NCBI GenBank assembly: GCA_905214735.1
Contig: CAJMNI010000012.1
Span: forward strand, 1 to 53,794
Reading direction: 5' to 3'
From: an uncultured bacterium
GTDB lineage: Bacteria; Bacteroidota; Bacteroidia; Bacteroidales; Muribaculaceae
DNA: 53,794 nucleotides
A model generated the notes under the pieces. That model did not search any database, was not told the DNA's origin, and was given only the letters and a program-made list of their open reading frames with translations. Position numbers and translations under genes: made by a program. How positions within the stretch are numbered: the stretch's first letter is position 1; the number at the start of each line of letters is the position of its first letter. Below, piece by piece: positions 41,029-49,190 of the stretch.

Positions 41029-43032
41029 ATGAATACCGAAGAATACGGCGAGCTCCGCGAAGGTGAGCTCAACAACTCCGAAACAGCAGGAGCCAAGCAA
41101 TATCAGGCAGACAACATTCAGGTGCTCGAAGGCCTCGAAGCCGTGAGAAAGCGCCCTTCAATGTATATAGGCGACACGTCCTTCCGCGGACTCCATCATC
41201 TTGTCTATGAGGTGGTTGACAACTCCATCGACGAGGCTGTCGCCGGATTCGCCACCCATATCGAGGTGGTGATCACGGAAAACAACTCCATCCGGGTGAC
41301 CGACAACGGCCGAGGCATCCCCGTCGACATGCACGAGAAGATGCACAAATCGGGCCTTGAAGTCGTGCTCACGGTGCTTCACGCCGGCGGTAAGTTCGAC
41401 AAGGGTTCCTACAAGGTTTCCGGCGGTCTCCACGGAGTCGGAGTGAGCTGCGTCAACGCCCTTTCCGACTATCTCCGCGCCGAAGTGCACCGCGACGGCA
41501 AAGTCCACATGCAGGAATATGCCTACGGCAAGCCGACTTGCGATCTGACCGTGATCGGCGAGACCGACCACACCGGCACTACCGTGCTCTTCCACCCCGA
41601 CGCCTCGATCTTCAGCGAAACTGTCTACGACTACGAGACGCTGGCCAACCGCCTGCGCGACCTGGCCTACCTCAACGCCGGAATAACCCTTTCGCTCACC
41701 GATCTGCGCCAGCGCGACGAGGAGGGCAACCCGAAAAAGGAGGTGTTCCATTCCGACGAAGGCCTCCCCGAGTTCGTTAGATATATCGACGAAGGGAAAG
41801 AGCCCCTCATCGAAGACATAATCTCCCTCAAGACGGAGAAAAACGGCGTTCCTGTGGAAGTGGCCATGACCTACAACACCGACTTCAACGAGAACATCTA
41901 TTCATTCGTCAACAACATCAACACAATCGAGGGCGGAACCCACCTCACCGGCTTCCGCCGCGGTCTGACCACAACCCTCAAGAAATATGCCGACGACAAC
42001 AAGATGCTCGAGAAACTCAAGATCGAGCTCTCGAAAGAGGATTTCCGCGACGGTCTGACGGCTGTCGTTTCGGTGAAGGTGGCCGAGCCCCAGTTTGAGG
42101 GTCAGACCAAGACCAAACTCGGCAACAACGAGGTGATGGGAGTAGTGCAGCAGGCCATCAGCGAGGCTCTGCGCAACTATCTCGAGGAGCATCCGAAGGA
42201 GGCGAAGATTATCGTCGACAAGGTGGTGCTCGCCGCCCAGGCCCGCCATGCCGCCTACAGCGCCCGGATGCGCGTGCAGAACAAGTCGAGCCTATCGGGC
42301 GCCGGGCTTCCCGGCAAGCTCGCCCCCTGCAAGAGCCGCGACGCCGTGGAATGCGAGCTCTTCCTCGTCGAGGGTGATTCCGCAGGCGGTTCGGCAAAGC
42401 AGGGCCGAAATCCCCATTATCAGGCGATCCTTCCGCTTCGAGGCAAGATCCTCAACGTGGAGAAAGCCAACGACGTCAAGATCCTCGCTTCCGACGAGAT
42501 CGTCAACATGTATAAAGCTCTCGGCGTGACAATCGGCACCGAGGAGGATTCAAAGGCCCCCAACATGTCGAAACTGCGCTATCACAAGGTGGTGATCATG
42601 ACCGATGCCGATGTCGACGGCGCCCACATCGCCACTCTGCTGATGACTTTCTTCTACCGCCGCATGCGCCCCATCATCGACAACGGCTATCTCTACATCG
42701 CCACTCCCCCGCTCTATAAATGCTCCACCAAAGGGAAGAACAAGATCGAGGAGTATGCCTGGACCGACCAGCAGGTGCAGCGTTTCGTCGACGAGAAATG
42801 CTCCGGCGACCGCAACAGGATGGTGCTCCAGCGATACAAAGGTCTTGGCGAGATGAACCCCGAGCAGCTCTGGGAAACAACCATGGATCCGGAAAACCGC
42901 ATGCTCAAGCAGGTGACGCTCACCAACGCCGCCGAAGCCGACCGCACTTTCTCGGTGCTGATGGGCGAAGATGTGGCTCCACGCCGCGATTTCATCGAGG
43001 CCCACGCCACCTACGCCAACATTGACGCATAA
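41029..43032 (+). CDS. gyrB: DNA gyrase subunit B
   Basis: 667 residues; the ATPase subunit of gyrase, which introduces negative supercoils with GyrA. GHKL ATPase: YEVVDNSIDEAVAG (Mg ligand Asn), VTDNGRGIPVDMHEK, GGLHGVGVSCVNALS. TOPRIM: LFLVEGDSAGGSAKQGRN and MTDADVDGAHIATLL. The end RMVLQRYKGLGEMNPEQLWETTMDPENR is the gyrB C-terminal signature. The motif pattern and 'RPSMYIGDT' fit GyrB rather than ParE, though the two are similar. Start chosen at 41029 because the conserved AVRKRPSMYIG follows 40 residues later and the -7 box lies just upstream; the earlier in-frame codon at 41002 would be within the promoter. Ends at a terminator at 43061. Confidence 0.93.
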   Translation: MNTEEYGELREGELNNSETAGAKQYQADNIQVLEGLEAVRKRPSMYIGDTSFRGLHHLVYEVVDNSIDEAVAGFATHIEVVITENNSIRVTDNGRGIPVDMHEKMHKSGLEVVLTVLHAGGKFDKGSYKVSGGLHGVGVSCVNALSDYLRAEVHRDGKVHMQEYAYGKPTCDLTVIGETDHTGTTVLFHPDASIFSETVYDYETLANRLRDLAYLNAGITLSLTDLRQRDEEGNPKKEVFHSDEGLPEFVRYIDEGKEPLIEDIISLKTEKNGVPVEVAMTYNTDFNENIYSFVNNINTIEGGTHLTGFRRGLTTTLKKYADDNKMLEKLKIELSKEDFRDGLTAVVSVKVAEPQFEGQTKTKLGNNEVMGVVQQAISEALRNYLEEHPKEAKIIVDKVVLAAQARHAAYSARMRVQNKSSLSGAGLPGKLAPCKSRDAVECELFLVEGDSAGGSAKQGRNPHYQAILPLRGKILNVEKANDVKILASDEIVNMYKALGVTIGTEEDSKAPNMSKLRYHKVVIMTDADVDGAHIATLLMTFFYRRMRPIIDNGYLYIATPPLYKCSTKGKNKIEEYAWTDQQVQRFVDEKCSGDRNRMVLQRYKGLGEMNPEQLWETTMDPENRMLKQVTLTNAAEADRTFSVLMGEDVAPRRDFIEAHATYANIDA

Positions 43033-43060
43033 GACTATAACTATAACTCCAATACCCCGG

Positions 43061-43102
43061 CCGGCCGCATTCCGATGAGGAACGCGGCCGGTCTATTTTT
43101 TA
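43061..43102 (+). terminator. Terminator of gyrB
   Basis: CCGGCCGC (43061-43068) pairs with GCGGCCGG (43084-43091), with an inner TTCC/GGAA stem, then TCTATTTTTTATTTTT. Confidence 0.9.
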
Positions 43103-43131
43103 TTTTTGATCGCCGGGCAGAAGCTCCGGTC

Positions 43132-44394
43132 TCAATCTTTCTCCTTCAGCAGGCTCCGGAAGAGCGAGAGATAGCGGGCTGCGACAGCCTCGGCCGAGAA
43201 ACGGAACCGAGCCTCGCGGAGCATGCGCCCGAATATGCCGGGATCGGCCAGCGGACCCGATATCTGCGCCGCCGCCCAGGCGATGCCGTCGGCAATCGTC
43301 GCCGGCGTGGAGCCGAGATAGCCGGTGGAGAGATGGTCGATGATGTCAGACTGGCCGCCGCGCGAAGTCGACACCGGCACGCAACCGTAGGCCTGCGCTT
43401 CGACCAGAGTGCCCGGCAGCGTCTCATAGCGCGACGTCGACACAAGGATGTCGGCCTCTTCATAGACCTTCCGGATAGCATCGCTGCCATGAATCATTCC
43501 CAGATGACGCGCCGGAACGAAGAAGCCTTCGAGCGATTCCCTGTTTTTCACACCGCCGAAAGTGACCAGCTCAACCCGCTCGGCCAGTTGCGGATATTTA
43601 CTGCGGAGAATCCGGGTGGTCTCGATCAGCGCCGGGAGATCTTTCACAGGATCATCCAGACGCGCAGCGCCGAAAAGAATTCTTATCGGATCGCCGTTCC
43701 CTTTTACCCTCCTCTCGCGCGGACGGGCGGGAAAGGGAAAGGCGTTGGGAATAACCGACAGGGGGAGCTTCCCGCCGATAAGCGAGGATTTCCGCGCCCT
43801 ATGGGCCAGCCAGTTGGAAACGGCCACGAAATGGATCTTGCCGGCGCCGGAATAGAGCTTATGCTTGCGCTCCCAGGTCGACATGGCAAGCGATTTCACC
43901 GCCCATTTCCGCGCAAGCAGCGGGCAGTCGGCGCAGCGCGAAAGATAGCCGGGGCATTCTCCCGCATGATGGCAGACGCCGGTGAAATTCCACATGTCGT
44001 GCATCGTCCAGACCACAGGCTTCCCCATTTCCATGATTTTCCCGATCTCCCGGAGCGAGAGCATCCCCTGGTTGATCCAGTTGAGGCAGACCACGTCGGC
44101 GCTCTTCACGTCGGGATGGCGGTGAAGGGGAAGTCCGGCGGATGCCGTGTCGATCTTGAAGAGGGTGTCGCGGCTCAGACCGTTGCGCAGGAAGATGCCG
44201 AGACGTTCGGCGAGGAAGGGAATCTGTATCCTCCGCTTCGAGGCGGCGAGATCGACAAATCGGGCGTCGGAGAGCTTCTCGACCACCAGCATCCGGGCAT
44301 CGGTGCCCCCGTTGCGAAGAGCCTCCGCAAGCCGGAATGAGACTATGGCGGCTCCGCCCGTGGAATCCGATTTATTGATTATCGCTACTTTCAT
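43132..44394 (-). CDS. Glycosyltransferase family 4
   Basis: 420 residues from the ATG at 44394 (MKVAIINKSDSTGGAAIVSFRLAEALRNGG), the normal GT4 opening. GT-B fold: N-terminal acceptor domain with SADVVCLNWINQGMLS and VWTMHDMWNFTGVCHHAGEC (a cysteine-rich loop, C-x-C...C-x-x-C, typical of a GT4 subgroup), then the donor domain with IRILFGAARLDDPVKDLPALI, EEADILVSTSRYETLPGTLVEAQAYGCVPVSTSRGGQSDII, the E-x7-E nucleotide-sugar site. Probably transfers a sugar for a surface polysaccharide or lipid; donor and acceptor unknown. Overlaps folA by 23 nt, so the pair is co-transcribed. Converges with gyrB. Confidence 0.88.
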   Translation of the reverse strand: MKVAIINKSDSTGGAAIVSFRLAEALRNGGTDARMLVVEKLSDARFVDLAASKRRIQIPFLAERLGIFLRNGLSRDTLFKIDTASAGLPLHRHPDVKSADVVCLNWINQGMLSLREIGKIMEMGKPVVWTMHDMWNFTGVCHHAGECPGYLSRCADCPLLARKWAVKSLAMSTWERKHKLYSGAGKIHFVAVSNWLAHRARKSSLIGGKLPLSVIPNAFPFPARPRERRVKGNGDPIRILFGAARLDDPVKDLPALIETTRILRSKYPQLAERVELVTFGGVKNRESLEGFFVPARHLGMIHGSDAIRKVYEEADILVSTSRYETLPGTLVEAQAYGCVPVSTSRGGQSDIIDHLSTGYLGSTPATIADGIAWAAAQISGPLADPGIFGRMLREARFRFSAEAVAARYLSLFRSLLKEKD

Positions 44395-45019
44395 TTTCGT
44401 TGCCGTTGGTGTCCGCTCTGCGGACAAGTGTCAGGAATGAATAGCGCAGGCCGCTTTTCGACACGAACGGGCCTTCTCTCTCTATAGTCTTCCATTCGGA
44501 GCGGATGAGAGAGGGGAAAAACCTGTCGGCCTGCAGGAAGACTTCGTCGATAAGCGTGACATAAATGCGCGTCAACATCGGCAGAGCACGGCCGTAGACC
44601 GACGCGCCTCCGATCACAAAAGGTTCTTCGGGAGGAGGACACATCGCCACGGCCTCCCGTATAGAAGAGGCCGTCTCGGCTCCCTCCTCCTCTATCTTGC
44701 GGCGCGTTTCAGAATTGCGCGAGATCACAATGTTGCGGCGCCCGGGGAGCGGACGCTTCGGGAGCGATTCCCATGTGGCCCGCCCCATGATCACCGGATG
44801 GCCCATGGTCAGGGCCTTGAACCGGCGCAGGTCTTCCGGAACATGCCAGGGCATGTCGCCCTCGAAGCCGATGGCGCGGTCGAGGCCCATCGCCACTATC
44901 GCCGACAGTGAGCGACCGCGCGACGTGGAACTGTTATAGGTCGAAAAAGGATGGGCCGACGCGATGTCGCGGATGTCGGGAATATCTTTCTCGAAGGGGA
45001 AAATGACGCTTATTTCCAT
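44372..45019 (-). CDS. folA: Dihydrofolate reductase
   Basis: 215 residues from the ATG at 45019; NADPH-dependent reduction of dihydrofolate to tetrahydrofolate. The DHFR domain is about 37-200: SLSAIVAMGLDRAIGFEGDMPWHVPEDLRRFKALTMGHPVIMGRATWESLP, GRRNIVISRN, PFVIGGASVYGRALPM, IYVTLID. About 36 residues precede the canonical start (MEISVIFPFEKDIPDIRDIASAHPFSTYNSSTSRGR); no better ATG exists in between, and an upstream in-frame start would lengthen the protein further. The stop lies inside the following glycosyltransferase gene. Confidence 0.93.
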   Translation of the reverse strand: MEISVIFPFEKDIPDIRDIASAHPFSTYNSSTSRGRSLSAIVAMGLDRAIGFEGDMPWHVPEDLRRFKALTMGHPVIMGRATWESLPKRPLPGRRNIVISRNSETRRKIEEEGAETASSIREAVAMCPPPEEPFVIGGASVYGRALPMLTRIYVTLIDEVFLQADRFFPSLIRSEWKTIEREGPFVSKSGLRYSFLTLVRRADTNGNENESSDNQ

Positions 45020-45126
45020 TTGATTGCCGTTGTTTTGCTGTTGAGTTGAATCCTCCGCAGCCGGATTTTTCACCCCGGCTGCCGAGCAACATCACAATTA
45101 TGTTACAAAGATAGCATATTTTTTGT

Positions 45127-45134
45127 TATCTTTG
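45127..45134 (+). promoter_or_regulatory. Possible -7 box of the Na/Pi transporter gene
   Basis: TATCTTTG fits TAnnTTTG; the expected -33 position reads TTA rather than TTG. It lies about 75 nt before the chosen ATG. Confidence 0.5.
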
Positions 45135-45209
45135 CAGCAAATAAGCATCGCGGAGAAAATCGGCCCGCCAGCGGCCGCCCCTCCGACTCCGACCAAATCG
45201 GCCGATCGT

Positions 45210-47003
45210 ATGAATTACAGCATTTTAGATTTTATCAGCCTCCTCGGCTCCGTCTGCCTCTTTCTCTACGGCATGAAGGTGATGAGCGAGGGGCTGCAGA
45301 AAGTGGCGGGCGATCGCCTGCGCAACATTCTCGGCGTGATGACACGCAACCGCGTGACAGGCGTCCTCACAGGCTTCGCAATCACGGCACTTATCCAGAG
45401 TTCGTCGGCTTCGACGGTGATGGTGGTCAGCTTCGTCAACGCCGGCCTCATGAGCCTCCAGCAAGCAATGGCCGTGATTTTCGGCGCCAATGTCGGCACC
45501 ACGGCTACCACATGGATCATCTCCGCATTCTCCTTCGAAGTCAGCATCTCCGACTATAGCATCCTGCTGCTTGCCATCGGCGTGCCGATGCTCTTCATGA
45601 AAAAAGGCACCTACAAGAGCCTCGGCGAGTTCCTGATCGGTTTCTGCTTCCTCTTCATGGGACTCGACCTGATCAGCAAATATGTGCCCAACCTCCAGGA
45701 AAATCCGGAGATGCTGCAGTTTCTCACCGCCTACACCTCGATGGGCGCAGGCTCGATCCTGATCTTCTTCGCCATCGGCGTCATTGTCACCATGGTTGCG
45801 CAAAGCTCCGCGGCCACTTTCGCCATCACGCTGATCATGTGCTCGCAGGGATGGATCTCCTTCACCCTCGGCTGCGCCATAATTCTCGGCGGAAACATCG
45901 GAACGACCATCACCCCGGTGCTCGCCTCGCTCTCCGGTAACCTCGCCGCAAAACGCACGGCAATGGGCCATGTGCTCTTCAATGTGCTCGGCTCGGTGAT
46001 CGTGCTCTGCGTGTTCATGCCTTTCGTCGACCTCGTGGCCGACATAACCAAGGCCTGCGACGGCATCAACCCCCTCGACATCTCAGCCGCCCAGGAAGCC
46101 GACATGCGCGGCACTACACTCCTCGACGAAAAGGGTGGCATGACCTCCCGCGCCCAAAGCTGCATCGCATTCGGCCTGGCAATGTTCCCCACTGTCTTCA
46201 ATTTCCTCAACCTCCTGGTGATGATCTGGTTCACCAAGCTCTATGTGAAGATCGTCTGCTGGCTGATGCCCGCCCGCCACAAGGACGAGGAGGAGGAATT
46301 CCAGCTCAAATATATCGGCCGGGGAATCCTTTCGGCTTCCGAGCTCAACATCGCCCAGGCCCAGAAGGAGATCTTCGTCTACGGCCAGCGCGTGCGCCGA
46401 ATGCTCGACATGGCCAAGAACCTGCTCCATCTCGACAACAAGGGCGACGAATATACATCAACCTTCAACCGCCTTGAGAAATATGAGGAGATCTCCGACC
46501 GCATGGAAATCGAGATCGGAAATTATCTCAACAAGGTGAGCGAGGGTCGCCTCTCCCCGGAAGGTAAGATGCGCATCGCCGGTATGCTCCGAATCGTCAG
46601 CGAGATAGAAAGCATCGCCGACGGCTGCTATAATGTGGCCAAGACTCTCGAGAGAAAATCGCAGAATCATGTCGACTTCGAAGAGGGTGTGGCCCATGAA
46701 ATCGACCAGATGTTCGAACTCGTCACCAAAGCGATGGACAATATGCTCTCTCTCCTCGAGGAGATGGAGATCCCCGACTCGTCGAAAATCGTGGAGGCTT
46801 ACAACCGCGAACGCGAAATCAACAACTTCCGCAACAAGCTCCGCGACGGCAACATCTTCAACATCAACAATAAAGAATATTCTTATCAGGAAGGCATCTT
46901 CTTCATGGACCTCATCGGCGAGGCCGAGAAACTCGGCGACTACATGCTGAATGTGGTGGAGGGAGTGAAACATCAGTTCAAGTCGCTCCCGGAAGCTTCC
47001 TAA
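45210..47003 (+). CDS. Na/Pi cotransporter family protein with PhoU-like domain
   Basis: 597 residues from the ATG at 45210, which begins MNYSILDFISLLGSVCLFLYGMKVMSEGLQ. An earlier in-frame TTG lies before the -7 box and is rejected. Two Na/Pi repeats are visible, each with a QSSSA motif: ALIQSSSASTVMVVSFVNAGLM and MVAQSSAATFAITLIM, plus GANVGTT and GGNIGTTITPVLASL. Eight or more membrane segments end near residue 385. The C-terminal about 200 residues are a helical PhoU-like domain (RRMLDMAKNLLHL, RIVSEIESIADGCYNVAKTLER). It probably imports phosphate with sodium; the PhoU-like part is thought to regulate. manC follows 25 nt downstream. Confidence 0.93.
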   Translation: MNYSILDFISLLGSVCLFLYGMKVMSEGLQKVAGDRLRNILGVMTRNRVTGVLTGFAITALIQSSSASTVMVVSFVNAGLMSLQQAMAVIFGANVGTTATTWIISAFSFEVSISDYSILLLAIGVPMLFMKKGTYKSLGEFLIGFCFLFMGLDLISKYVPNLQENPEMLQFLTAYTSMGAGSILIFFAIGVIVTMVAQSSAATFAITLIMCSQGWISFTLGCAIILGGNIGTTITPVLASLSGNLAAKRTAMGHVLFNVLGSVIVLCVFMPFVDLVADITKACDGINPLDISAAQEADMRGTTLLDEKGGMTSRAQSCIAFGLAMFPTVFNFLNLLVMIWFTKLYVKIVCWLMPARHKDEEEEFQLKYIGRGILSASELNIAQAQKEIFVYGQRVRRMLDMAKNLLHLDNKGDEYTSTFNRLEKYEEISDRMEIEIGNYLNKVSEGRLSPEGKMRIAGMLRIVSEIESIADGCYNVAKTLERKSQNHVDFEEGVAHEIDQMFELVTKAMDNMLSLLEEMEIPDSSKIVEAYNREREINNFRNKLRDGNIFNINNKEYSYQEGIFFMDLIGEAEKLGDYMLNVVEGVKHQFKSLPEAS

Positions 47004-47028
47004 AAAACTCACCTTATTTCAACAGATT

Positions 47029-48132
47029 ATGACTACCAACGACTCTCAAAGAAAACACAGATATTGCGTGATTATGTGCGGCGGCGTAGGCTCCCGCTTC
47101 TGGCCCTTCAGCCGCAGCGGAATGCCCAAGCAGTTTCTCGACTTCTTCGGCACGGGGCGCTCTCTGCTCCAGCTCACTGTCGACCGCATCAAATCGGTGA
47201 CCGACCCCGACAACATCATCCTCGTCACCAACAGCGCATATTATGACATTATCCGCGAGCAGCTCCCCGACGTGAAGGAGAGCAACATCCTTCTCGAGCC
47301 CGCCCGCCGCAACACATCCCCCTGCATCTGCTGGGCTGCCCACCACATCCACGCCCTCGACCCGGAGGCTTCTATCGTGACCCTTCCCTCCGACCATCTG
47401 ATCCTGCGCGAGGATGCCTTCCATCAGGCTCTGCGCGAAGGGCTTGAGTTTGTGGAGAAGGGCGACCGCCTGCTCACCATCGGCCTCCAGCCATCTTCTC
47501 CCCATACAGGCTACGGCTACATCCAGCAGGGTGCCCCCGTCGACGGGTGTCCCGGCACCATGAAGGTAAAGTCGTTTACCGAAAAGCCCAACGAGGAGAT
47601 GGCCAAGGTGTTCCTCTCCACGGGCGAATTCTTCTGGAACTCCGGAATGTTCCTCTGGCGCGCCGATTCGATCCTGAACGCGTTCGAGAAATATGCCCCG
47701 GAAACGGCCGCCATTTTCGATGCCGGAAAGCTCTGCTACGCCACCCCGCAGGAACGCGAGTTTATCGACAAGGCTTTCCCCACGGCCCCCTCGATTTCGA
47801 TCGACTATGCCATCATGGAGAAGGCTTCCAATGTCTATGTAAAGACCGCCGACCTCGGCTGGAGCGACCTCGGCACCTGGAAAGCGCTCTACGACTGCTC
47901 GCCAAAAAACCATGACGGCAACGTGACGCAAAACTGCAAGGTGCTCACCCACAATTGCAGCGACAGCATCTTCGCCGTGAAGGGCGACAAGATTATTGTG
48001 GCCTCCGGACTGAAGGACTTCATCGTGGCCGACGCCGGAAACGCCCTGCTCATCTGCCCTATCGCCGACGAGCAGAGAATCCGCAACGTGGTGAACGACG
48101 TGGAGACCCGCTTTGGCGAAAAATTCGTTTAA
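47029..48132 (+). CDS. manC: Mannose-1-phosphate guanylyltransferase
   Basis: 367 residues; makes GDP-mannose from mannose 1-phosphate and GTP for glycans. N-terminal nucleotidyltransferase signature VIMCGGVGSRFWPFSRSGMPKQFLDF, then LPSDHLILRE, GYGYIQQG, VKSFTEKPNEEMA and FFWNSGMFLWRADSIL, all typical of this enzyme. The region SIDYAIMEKASNVYVKTADLGWSDLGTWKALYD is also conserved. It lacks the C-terminal phosphomannose isomerase domain of bifunctional forms. It shares a transcription direction with the Na/Pi transporter (25 nt) and the lipoprotein after it (19 nt). Confidence 0.96.
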   Translation: MTTNDSQRKHRYCVIMCGGVGSRFWPFSRSGMPKQFLDFFGTGRSLLQLTVDRIKSVTDPDNIILVTNSAYYDIIREQLPDVKESNILLEPARRNTSPCICWAAHHIHALDPEASIVTLPSDHLILREDAFHQALREGLEFVEKGDRLLTIGLQPSSPHTGYGYIQQGAPVDGCPGTMKVKSFTEKPNEEMAKVFLSTGEFFWNSGMFLWRADSILNAFEKYAPETAAIFDAGKLCYATPQEREFIDKAFPTAPSISIDYAIMEKASNVYVKTADLGWSDLGTWKALYDCSPKNHDGNVTQNCKVLTHNCSDSIFAVKGDKIIVASGLKDFIVADAGNALLICPIADEQRIRNVVNDVETRFGEKFV

Positions 48133-48151
48133 CTTTCACACCATCAGAAAT

Positions 48152-49180
48152 TTGAAAATTCCGAGAATATCCTTCCTCCTTCTCGCGCTCCTTCTGCTGC
48201 TTACAGGCTGCGTGAAAAATGAGTTTCACATCGAGGTGGCCCTCCCTGATTCAGTGACCACCTGCACCTTCCTCTATTACGCTTCCGACAAGAAGCAGGG
48301 ATGGCTCGTGGAGAAATCGGAGCATCTGCAGAAGGGGAAGGTGGATTTTCTCGGCAAGACGCGCAATCCGTCGCTCGTATGGATCTTCGCAGGCGGTCAG
48401 CAGCCTGCCGTGGCCTATGTGGAGCGCGGCGACCGGCTTTCCCTGAAAGGGAAAAGCCCCGACGCCCTCGAATGGGATGTGCGCGGCAACGACATAACCG
48501 ACCGGCTCACCGACTGGCGGCTGGCCAATCTGAAGGCGCTCCGGGCCCCGGACCATTCGCAGCTCAACGCCGCCGTGGAGAAATATGTGAAGCAAAACCC
48601 CGACGACCCGGTGTCGGCGCTCCTGCTCCAGATCTATTTCTACCGCGATGAAAACGCCCCTCTCTTCGCCTCGCTCTGGAAAAGCCTCGAGGGAGACGCG
48701 GCCGACCCGGAGTGGGTGCAGCTCGTGTCGCGCTCCGACATGCTCAGCGGAGCTCCCGTCGATGTCGCATCGGTGAAAAGCGTGGTGCTGACCACCTACC
48801 CGCTCGGCTGCGACACGATCACCTTCTCCCGAAAGCCGGCGCTGATTTATGTGACCCGTCCCGAAGCTCCCTCCTACACCGGCGACATCATCCTGCTCAA
48901 GGAGCTCCTCCGCCAGTATCCCGATTCGTCGCGCCGCATCATAGCAGAGATCAACGTGCAGTCTGACTCTATCGGCCGCATCCGCCGCATCGACGCCGAC
49001 ACGCTCAAGGGAGCCGTGAGGGGATGGATGTCCCTCGGTCTGACCGATCCGGCGGCCGTCACCCTCGGAATCAGGTCGGTGCCCGCCGCTGTGGTGGTCG
49101 GAAGTAATGGTAAAATACGCTACAACGGCCCCGACCTGCGACGCGCCCGCGACGAATTCAGGAAAGCCATCGCAAAATAA
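48152..49180 (+). CDS. Thioredoxin-like lipoprotein lacking the CxxC site
   Basis: 342 residues with TTG at 48152 as the best start: it opens a clean lipoprotein signal (KIPRISFLLLALLLLLTGC). An earlier in-frame TTG at 48113 would overlap manC. The mature part has an N-terminal beta domain (about 22-110, FHIEVALPDSVTTCTFLYY..., DRLSLKGKSPDALEW, like DUF4369 domains), a helical middle (NAAVEKYVKQNPDDPVSALLLQIYF) and a C-terminal thioredoxin-like end (GLTDPAAVTLGIRSVPAAVVVGSNGKIRYNGPDL) with the cis-Pro loop SVPA. No CxxC pair is present where TlpA/ResA-type proteins have one, so redox activity is doubtful. Probably an outer-membrane or periplasmic structural relative. Confidence 0.7.
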   Translation: MKIPRISFLLLALLLLLTGCVKNEFHIEVALPDSVTTCTFLYYASDKKQGWLVEKSEHLQKGKVDFLGKTRNPSLVWIFAGGQQPAVAYVERGDRLSLKGKSPDALEWDVRGNDITDRLTDWRLANLKALRAPDHSQLNAAVEKYVKQNPDDPVSALLLQIYFYRDENAPLFASLWKSLEGDAADPEWVQLVSRSDMLSGAPVDVASVKSVVLTTYPLGCDTITFSRKPALIYVTRPEAPSYTGDIILLKELLRQYPDSSRRIIAEINVQSDSIGRIRRIDADTLKGAVRGWMSLGLTDPAAVTLGIRSVPAAVVVGSNGKIRYNGPDLRRARDEFRKAIAK

Positions 49181-49190
49181 TATCCATAAC

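Noticed and set aside
36120..47007. Identical 19-nt string CCGGAAGCTTCCTAAAAAA before korA and at the end of the Na/Pi transporter gene
   Set aside because: Short, centred on a common restriction-like palindrome, and in one case part of coding sequence; likely chance.
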